DNA from: Microbacterium sp. Nx66 | GTDB taxonomy: Bacteria > Actinomycetota > Actinomycetes > Actinomycetales > Microbacteriaceae | Length of the DNA: 64,000 bases | Assembly (NCBI RefSeq): GCF_904066215.1 | Contig: NZ_LR880474.1 | Coordinates: forward strand, 248,001 to 312,000 | Direction: 5' to 3' | In this document: positions 1 to 9,700 of the stretch, piece by piece | Layout of the letters: every line of letters starts with the position of its first letter | How positions within the stretch are numbered: the first letter of the stretch is position 1 | The notes under the pieces: model-generated | What the model was told of the DNA's origin: nothing | What the model saw: only the letters and a program-made list of their open reading frames with translations | Databases searched by the model: none | Translations under genes and position numbers: made by a program

Positions 1-374
1 GCCGCTGCGGGAACCTCCGTCTCAGTCTCGTCGGCGGCGTCGAGTTCCTGCCGTAGGACGGCCAGACCGTTGACGGGGTTCATGCTCAGCGTCGTCGTCC
101 GTGCGCGCTTGATGGCCTCGTCGTGATGCCACGTTCCGGCGTACACATAGACGGGCTCGTCGCCCGCGGGCTCCAGCTTGAAGAGCACCGCTCGCCAGTG
201 GATGTCCACCCGACCCGTGCGCGCTCGCGCATCGCGCGGCTTCTGCATCGGCTCGATGTGGAGCCCCGGAACGGTGTCGTCGTCGCTGAGTTTGCCGAGG
301 AAGGTGTAGATCTTGGCCTTCACGGCCTGATCATGCTTCGGGTCCTTCGCGGCCCCCCAGACGATCGTGGGCAT
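1..374 (-). CDS. Partial gene, RelE/ParE-like N-terminus, probable UvrD-type helicase start
   Basis: This is the first ~124 residues of a gene that runs off the left edge. The ATG at 374 lies one base past the TGA of the MrfA-like helicase gene (376-378), so the two are translationally coupled. The visible part has a compact alpha/beta pattern. Its segments GLHIEPM, RARTGRVDIHWRAVLF and a late HHDEAIKRA resemble the small RelE/ParE fold. Residues near 100-110 read MNPVNGLAVL, after which the sequence becomes acidic and linker-like. From memory, actinobacterial UvrD-like helicases can begin with such a domain; the helicase part itself is outside the window, so the product name is inference. 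It is the fourth gene of the leftward defence operon. Confidence 0.5.
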   Translation of the reverse strand, partial: MPTIVWGAAKDPKHDQAVKAKIYTFLGKLSDDDTVPGLHIEPMQKPRDARARTGRVDIHWRAVLFKLEPAGDEPVYVYAGTWHHDEAIKRARTTTLSMNPVNGLAVLRQELDAADETETEVPAA

Positions 375-375
375 G

Positions 376-3300
376 TCAGTTCCTTCCTGCAGTGGCGAGA
401 GCGCTCAGGACCGCATCCGCCTCGGGCTCCACCGTTGTCCATCCGAGTGAGGCGAGTGTCTTTCGATCGTCATCGTTCAGACCCCAGGCGGTCGCGACGC
501 GCTCATCCTCCCAGACGAAAGAGAACGGGATGCCGTCGCCCAGCTCGAGTCCCATCCTCGGAATCGGGATGCCGGGGGCGGCGGCGAGTTCGGCGATCAG
601 CGCCTTCTCGGACGAGGTCGCACCCTCGGCGAGGGTCTTCCACTCGATGCTGACGTCCGTGAGCGTGAGGTCGACGCGCCCGAGCGGGCTGTTCGCGACT
701 GTGTCGGTTGCCGCATCAGCGACCTGCGAAAGCGCAAGAATCTCAACACCGCTGAGGTCTTGTCGCCAACCGATCACGTTCGACAGATGCAACCAGAGCC
801 GCCATGCGTCCGCGAATCCTTCGGCGCCGACAGCGGCGTCGCGGTCGTCGATGATCAGGGCGAACTCCGATACGCCCCGGTCGCCCACTCGAGTCGCATA
901 GACGAGAGCACCGCGATCCACGACCCATCTCATCGCGTCGTCGGAAGGCGAATCGGCTGTCCCGCGCAAGGTCGCGGCTGCGGCTTCCACGGGCGTGACG
1001 CCGGGTGCCACTGTGCCGGCGCTCCTCGTCATCATGGGGAGAGCGCGAGCGATCTTGTCGCGCCGCTTCGCCTCACCTGCAGGGTCTTGCATCCACTCCA
1101 TGAGCGTCGTCAACGGATCGGCGTGGAGTCGGTCGAGCTGCCCCAGAGGCAGTTGGTACATCGGTGCGACCTGCTCGGCGAAACCGGGATCGATCCAGTC
1201 GCGGGGGAGTGCGTCATCATCCTGCAGATCGGCCCATGTCACGGCGAGCACCCGGTGTCCGCCGTTGCGGGCGAGGGTGCGCTTCTCGGCATCTTCGGCG
1301 AGCTTGTTGTGCAGGATGCTGGCGTGGAATGCCTTCCCGTCGGTGTAGATCGCGATCGGCTCGGCTCCGCCTCCGTGCTGCTCCAGGACGAAGTCGGGCT
1401 TCGTGAACCCGAGCGACACCTGCGGACTCAGCTTCCAGATGCGCGAGTCGCCCGGGAAGCTGATCTGGACCTTATTGCCCCAGTCGCCGGGCTTCTCCTT
1501 GACGGTTCCGCCGAGCTTCTTAGCTCGTTCGATGAAGCGCTTGCGGAACAACTGTTCGATCACAGGTTCATCGAGCACGACTCCCGGGTCCTGTTCGACC
1601 GGCACGAAGGAGTGGGGTTCACCGTCGTCTCCCACGCGCAGCAGCTTCGCGAGCGCCTGCTCGGCGCTTGCCCGCGAGACGATGCTGGTGTTCCCGCCCG
1701 CATACGGTAACAGGCATCGGTGGCAGGCGGCGCGCTGCTCGCCGCGGCACTCGCAGTCGCGGACGATCCCCCATGCAGTCGACAGCAGCTCGAACATGCG
1801 GTCAGGATCGGCGAGTTCGGCGAGATAGCCGGTGCCTCCCGGCACCGCGTCGTGCACGAGCAGGGATTCCGCGGTGGTGTCGTCGCCGACGGGCTCGACC
1901 GTCGAGATGACGCGAAGGTGATCGGGGTCGCCGCCCATCATCTCGCGCAGACCGCGCATCAGCGCGGCCGCCAGGCTCGGCACGGCGAGCGAGTCGCCGA
2001 GCGTGATCCCGATCGGGAGTCGCAGGAACGTGCCCTGCGTGACGAGTGTGCGGCTCAGCGCGAGAGGAATGGTGTGCTCCCGGGTCTCCCGCCGGCGTGC
2101 GCACCAAGAACGGTGATCGCTCGGGCGGTTGCCGCCCGACTGCGAGTCCTGCTTGCCGCACGTGTCACACACACGGAACAGCGGAGCGTAATGCTCCCGT
2201 CCGGCGATGATCCGTGCCTCGCCGCCAGCGCTCTGACGTCCGAGGTTGAGCCACCGGATCGTCAGGTCGCGAGCATAGGTGACACCGAAATGCGTCTCGT
2301 CGTCGAACCAACGCCTGGCCACGCCCGCCGGGTCGAGATCTGCGGCGACCTGGACGGTGAATCGCGTTCGTCGACGCTCGTCGCTGCGGTCGTTGATCGA
2401 TGCCTCGTCGCGGCGCGCGATGGCCGACACCGTGTCGAGTTCGACCACCCGGAGTCGCTGGGCGACGTCGTTCAGCCCCTTCGCGCCGCACCGCGGACAG
2501 GTGTTCACGGCGTCGCCCGTCGCGAGGTTGCGACCGTGGCCGCATCGCGAGCAGAACGTCCATTCCTGAACGGCCTCGCCACCGGGGCCGAGGTCGACGG
2601 CGTCGATCTCGATCTCCAGGCCCTGGGCGTAGAAGAAGGCGCCCGGTGCGAGCTCCTGGATCGCGACCGAGGCTCCGCGCCGGTAGCTCACCGGATCCTC
2701 CTGCCAGCTCCCGGTCTCCGGGTCGACCCACGAGATGGCCGCGTCGAGCGTCACGGAATCGTCGAGCAGGGTGTAGTTCGGCAGCAGTCCGAAGCGCTCG
2801 AGCGAGGCGACCCAGTGGTCGCTGTGCAGCTCGCTGAGCTGACGGCCCAGCATGCGGTGGGTGATCTGCGCGGTGCGCAGCGCCTCGTCGGCGTCCGGCT
2901 CGAGACCCAGTTCCGCGGCTGCCTCCAGATCAGGGATCGCGTCGGCGATCTCCTTGCGACGGAAGGCCAGGGCTTCGATCTGCTTGTTCCAGCGCTGCAC
3001 GGCATCGCGCACCGTGTCGGCAAGCGGCGAGGTGCCGTCATCGCCGACGGGCGTGGCGAACGCACGGAGCCGGTCTGCCGTCGTCGGTTCGATCCCGGGC
3101 AGGGCCGCGAGGAACTTCTCGACGTACTGCTCGTGATGGCCGTCCGCGTCGGCGATCAGATCACCGAGAAGTGTGCCCCGCTCGCTGGACGCCAACACGT
3201 CGTGCGTGTCGGACTGCGTCAGCAACCCGGCGCCGGTGCGTCGGTCGAGCAGCGATGCGATGTACTGGCGCTGCACGATCTCCTGAGCATCGAGATAGGT

Positions 3301-6300
3301 GGCCGGCGGACGGACTGCACCGTTGATGACCGACAGCGGGTCGCCCATGCGGGGCAGCTGATCGCCCCGACCGGTGACGGTGGCGATCGACAGAGCGTTG
3401 CCTGTGAGGCGTCCGGCGCGGCCGACGCGCTGCAGGTACGAGGCCACGGTTCGTGGCAGGCCCGCGAGCATCACGGTCGACAGGTCGCCGATGTCGATGC
3501 CCATCTCGAGCGTCGGGGTGGCCACCAGCACGTTCGGTGCGGACGGGTCTTCGTCCGAGGACTTGAATGCGTTCTCGTACGACAATCTCAGATCGTCGTC
3601 GAGGAGGCCGGTGTGCTCGCGGGCGACGACGCGCCGCATCTGCCCCTCGCCGTACAGGCCGCGGTAATAGTTCTGACCGGTCTGCGCCGTGCGCAGACTG
3701 CCGGGGCATCGTGCCGACATGCACGGCCCGTCGCGCAGAGCCGCCACTGCGAGGGGGAGCCCCGTGATCGGGTTCTGGCAGACGTCGCAGACGAGACGGG
3801 TGCGGCCATCGGCGAGCTCGGTGTCGGTCACCGGCGCGACGATCACGGATGCCGGCGGGATGGCGTAGACGGTCGCTGAGCCGGTCGCGATGCTCATCGC
3901 GTGCAGCAACCCGTCCTGTGCCAACGAGGCCAGGAGGGCTGCGGTGAGAGTCGATCCTTCGGCCGCCGTGACCGAGAGCGTCTTGCGTGCCCACGCTGCG
4001 AACCAGCTCTGCGACGACGACACGACGTCGAGGTGTGTACGGTGACCGTCCGTCCCGGCTGGCGCATTGGGGCCTACGCGCGGGAAGGCCGGCGCTTCGC
4101 GTCCGGGTGGAAACGCAGGCATCCCGGGCCCGCGAGGCCGTCCACCCCAGACGTTCCATCGCCGACCGTCTTCTGCGATGTACTTTGAGAACCACTCGTG
4201 TTCGACAGCACCGCGCTCGCGCATGCGTTCCAGCACACCGCGCACCCAGCGCAGCACGATCGCCGGCTCTGCGTCAGCCGCCGACAGTCCGTCGAGGGTC
4301 TCGGAGCCTCCATCGACCAGCACTTTGCCGCCGAGCGCTTCGAGCTTCGCGTCGGACGCATCGACGCCGGCCGCGAGGCTGCCGGTGAGTTCGAGCGTAC
4401 GTCCGACGCGGGAGTGCAGGCCGAACTCCATCGCCACGTCGAACAGCAGACGTCGGTTGATGCGGGTGCGCACCTGGGTCGGCACCTGGCGCAGGGTGTC
4501 GCTCGACCAGAACGGCGCGAAGTCCTCGCGCTCCACGAGCTCTGGGGCCACGAGGCGATACCGGGCGTCGCGGTCGTCGCCTGCCTGCTGCACCATGCGG
4601 ATGACGATCTCGTCGAGCGGAGCGGGCTGATCACCGACTGCCTGCCGGATGGCGTTGCGCAGCGCGAACACGTGTGCGCGGCTCTGCACGAATCCGGCCC
4701 GGTGCGCGGCGTCCTGCACGCTATCGGTGAAGATCAGCGCCTTCTTCTCCGCACGGTCGAGCTGGGCATCGCCGAAGAGCGTGGTCACGATCACGCTGAG
4801 CATCGTCGCCATGGCCGACCCGAGGAAGCGGATGCCGTCGCGGCGCTGACACGCCGGGCACACGTCGTCGCGAGAGTCGTCGCTCGCGTCGTCGCCGGTC
4901 AGAGTCAGGACGGGCAGGTGGACAGCCGTGCCGTCCTCGTCTTCGGGGATCGTCGCTGACACCCGACGCAGTTCGGGATCGAACCAGGCCAGGCCCGCGA
5001 CCGGGGTACCGGCCTCGAGGAACTCGGCTTCGCCCGGAGCATGAAGCAGCGCCCTGAAGCGACTGCGCGTCTCGCGGGAGGCGTGGTTGCGACGGATGCT
5101 CTCGTCATCGGCCGACAGGTCGTTGCCGGTCGGTGCGAGCTCTACGCCCCAGCCGCTGCGTCCGCAGTGTCGGCAGTAGATCGCAGGAAACACGGCGAAC
5201 TCGCCTTCGTCGAGCAGGGCATCGCTCGGTCCGTCATCCGACCAGGAGAAACGCACGATGGGGGAGGCTGCCCGATCGATGCGAGTCAGTTCACGAACCC
5301 ACAGGTTGATATCGATCGACAGTGCTGCGCGACCGACTCGTGCGCGCACATGGCTGAGCATCGCGAACACACGGGTAAGGAAGGTGCGTCGCAGATCGCG
5401 CCGCGACTCGAACGTCTCGTCGGTACCGAGACCGCGCGGCAGCAGCTGCTCAGCGAGATCGTCGATCGAGATGGCCTTATCCGCGATCCGCGCGATGGAG
5501 TGGATCAGAGGGTGGGCAGCGACACTCGCCAGGAGATCCTCGCTCGACAGTTTCCCCCATTCGACGGACTCAGACGGCGCGTCGGGATCGGTCGATGCCG
5601 GGTACAGGTGATCGAGCACGATCGCGGCGACCTCTGCCGAGGATGCGTCCTCGGCGATCTCGGCCTCAGCGATGGCGGTGGCCATGGCGTTGTTGATACC
5701 TGCCGCCGCGGTCGTCGGAACCCGGCCGGCGGCGCGGGCGTTCTGGATCCACTGGCGTGCCGACTGGCGGGTCTCGGTGACGACGCTCTCTGGGGCGAAC
5801 GGTCGGCCGAACACGGTCTCGGCGAACGCGACCATGCCCGACGGATCGCCGTCGTCGCCCAGAGTCGCGCTGGTCGCGATCGGTGTCACGTCGCCCAGGG
5901 CATATGCCTCGAACGAGGGATCGAGCGGGCGCGCACCGCCGCGAGAGCGGCGCAGTGCGAGCCCGAGTCGTCGCAGCAACATCGCGACGTCGGTGCCCTG
6001 CGCGCCGTCGTAGGTGTGAAACTCGTCGAGAACCAGGTGCTGCAGGCCCTGCGCCATCGCCTCGACGAGCGGCCGGTCGGCCGGACGCAGCAGCACCTGG
6101 TCGAGCATCTTGTAGTTGGTGAGCAGGATGTCGGGCGGATCGTCGCGGATCGTCTCGCGGTGGTTGATGAGACCGTCGTCGGTGACGCGAGTGCGCTTCG
6201 CTCCCGCCTGCTCGCCGGTGTACAGCGCCGCGCGCACGCCCTTGAGGGCATCGTGTTCGCGGATCATCTCGGCGATACGTCGCGCCTGGTCGTTCGCCAA

Positions 6301-6756
6301 GGCGTTCATCGGATAGAGGATCAGGGCCTTCACGCCGTCGGCACCCGCGGCCTTCGCCCGCAGCACATGGTCGAGGATCGGATACAGGAACGCCTCGGTC
6401 TTCCCCGAGCCGGTACCGGTGACGACGAGCGTCGGAAGGGGGTGTGCCTTGACCGATCCGTCGGGCTGATCGCCGAGGTTCGAGCTGCTGAGACGACGAA
6501 ATGCGTCGGCCTGGTGACCGTAGGGCGTGTGCCCCTCGTACCAGTCGAGTGTCTCGCGCCATCCGTCGTCCGCCGTGCGGAACGGGATGCGTGCACGGAC
6601 GAACGGCCCGCGGAAGATGCCTGCTTCGGGGTCGGTGAGGAACTCGGTGAGTGACCGCTGTGCGTCGACGTCCGACAGCGCGAAGGTGGTCGTGAGGTAG
6701 TCGGTCAGAGCCTCGCGGATCTGCACCGCCTCACGCGAGGGAAGCAGTTCACTCAC
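376..6756 (-). CDS. MrfA-like DEAD/DEAH helicase with DUF1998-type zinc module and C-terminal nuclease-like domain
   Basis: A very large SF2 helicase of 2126 residues. Walker A is TGTGSGKT (113-120), motif II is DEFH (244-247) and motif III is SAT (296-298). The C-terminal helicase lobe carries ATPTLEMGIDIGDL (~1080) and YLQRVGRAGR (~1110). Cysteine pairs occur near 530, 633, 990, 1400-1425 and 1530. A DUF1998/MZB-like zinc cluster, CECRGEQRAACHRC, lies near 1672, as in the DNA-repair helicase MrfA. Residues ~1787-1830 read KPDFVL, then IYTDGKAFH, then a Lys/Arg-rich helix and HRVLAVTW, a pattern like Vsr/DUF559 nucleases. The ATG overlaps the methylase stop by 4 bp. Family knowledge suggests a DNA translocase; role in defence is inferred from neighbours. 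It could instead be regarded as a fused DrmA/DrmB-type protein. Confidence 0.85.
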   Translation of the reverse strand: MSELLPSREAVQIREALTDYLTTTFALSDVDAQRSLTEFLTDPEAGIFRGPFVRARIPFRTADDGWRETLDWYEGHTPYGHQADAFRRLSSSNLGDQPDGSVKAHPLPTLVVTGTGSGKTEAFLYPILDHVLRAKAAGADGVKALILYPMNALANDQARRIAEMIREHDALKGVRAALYTGEQAGAKRTRVTDDGLINHRETIRDDPPDILLTNYKMLDQVLLRPADRPLVEAMAQGLQHLVLDEFHTYDGAQGTDVAMLLRRLGLALRRSRGGARPLDPSFEAYALGDVTPIATSATLGDDGDPSGMVAFAETVFGRPFAPESVVTETRQSARQWIQNARAAGRVPTTAAAGINNAMATAIAEAEIAEDASSAEVAAIVLDHLYPASTDPDAPSESVEWGKLSSEDLLASVAAHPLIHSIARIADKAISIDDLAEQLLPRGLGTDETFESRRDLRRTFLTRVFAMLSHVRARVGRAALSIDINLWVRELTRIDRAASPIVRFSWSDDGPSDALLDEGEFAVFPAIYCRHCGRSGWGVELAPTGNDLSADDESIRRNHASRETRSRFRALLHAPGEAEFLEAGTPVAGLAWFDPELRRVSATIPEDEDGTAVHLPVLTLTGDDASDDSRDDVCPACQRRDGIRFLGSAMATMLSVIVTTLFGDAQLDRAEKKALIFTDSVQDAAHRAGFVQSRAHVFALRNAIRQAVGDQPAPLDEIVIRMVQQAGDDRDARYRLVAPELVEREDFAPFWSSDTLRQVPTQVRTRINRRLLFDVAMEFGLHSRVGRTLELTGSLAAGVDASDAKLEALGGKVLVDGGSETLDGLSAADAEPAIVLRWVRGVLERMRERGAVEHEWFSKYIAEDGRRWNVWGGRPRGPGMPAFPPGREAPAFPRVGPNAPAGTDGHRTHLDVVSSSQSWFAAWARKTLSVTAAEGSTLTAALLASLAQDGLLHAMSIATGSATVYAIPPASVIVAPVTDTELADGRTRLVCDVCQNPITGLPLAVAALRDGPCMSARCPGSLRTAQTGQNYYRGLYGEGQMRRVVAREHTGLLDDDLRLSYENAFKSSDEDPSAPNVLVATPTLEMGIDIGDLSTVMLAGLPRTVASYLQRVGRAGRLTGNALSIATVTGRGDQLPRMGDPLSVINGAVRPPATYLDAQEIVQRQYIASLLDRRTGAGLLTQSDTHDVLASSERGTLLGDLIADADGHHEQYVEKFLAALPGIEPTTADRLRAFATPVGDDGTSPLADTVRDAVQRWNKQIEALAFRRKEIADAIPDLEAAAELGLEPDADEALRTAQITHRMLGRQLSELHSDHWVASLERFGLLPNYTLLDDSVTLDAAISWVDPETGSWQEDPVSYRRGASVAIQELAPGAFFYAQGLEIEIDAVDLGPGGEAVQEWTFCSRCGHGRNLATGDAVNTCPRCGAKGLNDVAQRLRVVELDTVSAIARRDEASINDRSDERRRTRFTVQVAADLDPAGVARRWFDDETHFGVTYARDLTIRWLNLGRQSAGGEARIIAGREHYAPLFRVCDTCGKQDSQSGGNRPSDHRSWCARRRETREHTIPLALSRTLVTQGTFLRLPIGITLGDSLAVPSLAAALMRGLREMMGGDPDHLRVISTVEPVGDDTTAESLLVHDAVPGGTGYLAELADPDRMFELLSTAWGIVRDCECRGEQRAACHRCLLPYAGGNTSIVSRASAEQALAKLLRVGDDGEPHSFVPVEQDPGVVLDEPVIEQLFRKRFIERAKKLGGTVKEKPGDWGNKVQISFPGDSRIWKLSPQVSLGFTKPDFVLEQHGGGAEPIAIYTDGKAFHASILHNKLAEDAEKRTLARNGGHRVLAVTWADLQDDDALPRDWIDPGFAEQVAPMYQLPLGQLDRLHADPLTTLMEWMQDPAGEAKRRDKIARALPMMTRSAGTVAPGVTPVEAAAATLRGTADSPSDDAMRWVVDRGALVYATRVGDRGVSEFALIIDDRDAAVGAEGFADAWRLWLHLSNVIGWRQDLSGVEILALSQVADAATDTVANSPLGRVDLTLTDVSIEWKTLAEGATSSEKALIAELAAAPGIPIPRMGLELGDGIPFSFVWEDERVATAWGLNDDDRKTLASLGWTTVEPEADAVLSALATAGRN

Positions 6757-9700
6757 GACCGCTCCTGCAGGATCTTCTCGAAGTGCGCGTACGCCTGACG
6801 CATGTCGGCCTCACGGTCGAGCGTGACGAACGGCAACTCGTACTCATAGGTGTTACCCGACGCATTCGTCGCGGTGCGCTCCTCCTGTGAGATCGTCTCG
6901 CCCTTCTGTCGCCAGACCTTAAGCACCTCGTTCGGGACGAGTCGTCCGTTGGCGTCGTAGAAGTAGACGTTGCGGTCGTAGCCGAAGAGCACCGCGAACT
7001 GGGTGCGATAGATCGTGCAGAGTTCGTCGACCGTGATGCCGAGCGAGAGAGCGACGATGGCATCGATCTCGACCTGCGCTTGGCGGCGGTCTGACGCTCT
7101 GCGGAGGGGAATGTCAGGGGTCCAGGTCGTCGAGTGAACTGCCAGGGGAGGTCGGCCGTGGTAACTGAGTCCTCCGGCCCACGAGTCTTTAGTCCATGTT
7201 TCATCAAACGAATGCCGCCAGAGAGCGTTGAAAGTGCTGGTGGACGCGTTGAGCCGAGCGGAGCGCAAGGCTAACTCCGAGTCGAGAGCCCCCGAGGACC
7301 AAGGAAGGCGTCGCACTGCGGGTTCTCGAATATCCCCCTTCGGCGTCGTGCGAATAGTCACATCAACGATTAGTGAAGCGATACTTCCCGCGGCGACGAG
7401 AAGATTGCGCGGCGTATCCGATGGAATTGCGATTGACGAGACTCCATCGACGTGCGTTGTACCTGGGGGGATGATCGCCGGGATCAAAGTTCGTTCGCCA
7501 GTGTTGGCTGCCATGCGTCGCCACGCGATGCGGTAGTGGTCGCGGGCAGGAACACGGTCGGGGCCCCAATGCGTGTAGGCGGCGTCGTACTCGGCGCGCG
7601 GTTTGGCCGGCTTGTAGGAGGTGACGGGCATCGCGTTCGGCGCGAGCGTCTCCAGGTCGATCGGCGACCAGTCCAGGTTGTGGAGCATCGTCGAATTCGG
7701 GGACTTGTAGAACGGGTTGCTGACGAAGAGGTGCGGACCCTGCAGGATCGCCTGATCCCAGGATTCCACCTCGCCCCATTCCACGTCGAAGTATCCCTTC
7801 GTGCGGTCGTTCTTCTCGTGCCAGCCGGCGGAGAACTCGAGCCCCAGCGAGCCGAGTCGGGGAGCGTCGGCGAGCTTTGCCAACACAGCCGCAGTTGCTC
7901 GGTTGACCGCGTAGACCATCCGCGTTCTCCGGATCGGCGTGGATTCGTCTTCCAGAAGTCCATGCCATGACCGCAGAACGTCGTCATCGACGATCGTGAT
8001 GCGGCCGCTGTGGGCACTGAGATCCCACTTGCCGTCGACGTTCTTGATCCCTGGTTCCGGCCCATCGCCATTGTGTCGAAGGGATCCGACTACCGTCTCC
8101 GGGTGGTACAGGTTCGTCGCCATGCTGAACTGCGGTTTCTGTGCAGCGCCGTACACATGCACGCCGTACGAGACATGGTGATCAATCTCGAACAGCACCA
8201 GCTCGTTCATGAATTGCCAATGACGCCGCAAATGCTCATACGTCGCTTGGCGTAGGTAGCCCGCCTTCTCGTCCGTGAAGTGGCTCTCCGGGTGGATCAG
8301 AGCTACAGCCCCCGTGGGACTGAGATGAGACCAGGTCAGCTCCATGAAGCATCGGTAGAGATCCGGCTGCAGACCGGCCAGGTGCGGATAGAGGATCGGA
8401 GAACCGACGAACGCGGCAGTGCACGCGACATCGGCGGTGCCGTCGACAACAAGGTCGCGGATTCCTTCGATGGCGAGCGTCTGCGCGCGTTTGGCCTTGA
8501 CCTCTGCCTGGGTCGGCTTGACTGCCAACTGCCACCACGGGTCTCCTTCCGCCATCAGGGCATCTACGTCAGACCGAGGCCGAACCCATGGCGGATTCCC
8601 TACCTGCAGATCGAAGCCGCCCTGTGCGAAGACTCCCGCGAAGTCGAGCTCCCAGTGAAAGAAGCCGTTCGCTTCGGCGATGCGCTCGGTGACCCGAAGC
8701 CATGGATGACTTATCAGAGCGTCCTCGACATCGAGTGCGCTCGACCAGTCGAGGTCGTCCTTCTCGGCTTCGGCGAGGTCATCCCACCCTGTCGGCAGGC
8801 CGAACTGCTGGGCTCCCTCACCCGCCTTCCGTGCAGTTGCGCGCGAGTGGCCGCCGATGAGTGCGGTGACCCCGTCAAGCCACTCGTCGAGGTTCGGAGG
8901 TGGGGTCCCCTGCGTGAGGTCGTCGGTGAGCGGCCAGAACCACAGGGCGCACCACGCGTCCATCACTCTTCTCAGACGCCGGTACGCCCCGCTGTCGTCA
9001 TTCAGGAACGCCTCGACCTCGGCGCGGCCGACGACTGCTTCGTCACCCTCGCGTGGCGGTCGAGGATCGTTCCAGAGAGTCAGCTCGCGAGAGACCTGTC
9101 GCTCGGCGATCTCGAGGCGGCGCAGCGTGAATTGCCACAGCGCCTCGACCCGATGCCCGAGGCCGACCAGTCGCTCGAGCTGCCTCTTCGACGGCTTCGC
9201 GCGGGTCGCCTTGCGCCACTCGCGAAGTGTGGAGTGTGCCTCGGGTGCGAGGTCCCTGGTTTCCTTCGCGTCGACTGCGGAACCCCAGCCCTCGGCGGGC
9301 AGGAGGAAGTGATGGATCTTGCCTGAAGTCGCGCTCCCGATCCGACCGTCGCGCATGTCGTCGACGAGAGTCGAGACGGGTACGTCGGTCGGGGTGTCCT
9401 TCAACCACGCCTTGTCGATGACCTGCTTCTGCGAGTACACCGCTCGCCGGGCACCGATGAGCGAGTTGCCCCGCCGCAGCCGGAGGCCGAACCACGGCGC
9501 TTGAAGCCCGTCGACCATAGTGTCGAGCCAGAGGGATATCTCGGCGAGCTCGACGGCGGTCGCGTTCAAGTCGACCCCGTACACCTGGTGCAGAGCGATC
9601 GCGGCCTTGACCTTCTGCAGCTCACGCGGACGCTCGTCGGGGTCAATGCGTTCACCGACTTCCTGCTCGCGACGGCTGAGGTACTCGTCGGCGAGTTGGC

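Noticed and set aside
1720-3879. 719-codon open frame on the plus strand
   Set aside because: It is antisense to the MrfA-like helicase gene, is Arg/Val-rich and has no domain pattern; GC-driven shadow.
5041-6654. 537-codon open frame on the plus strand
   Set aside because: Antisense to the helicase motor region, whose motifs are intact; no family signature.
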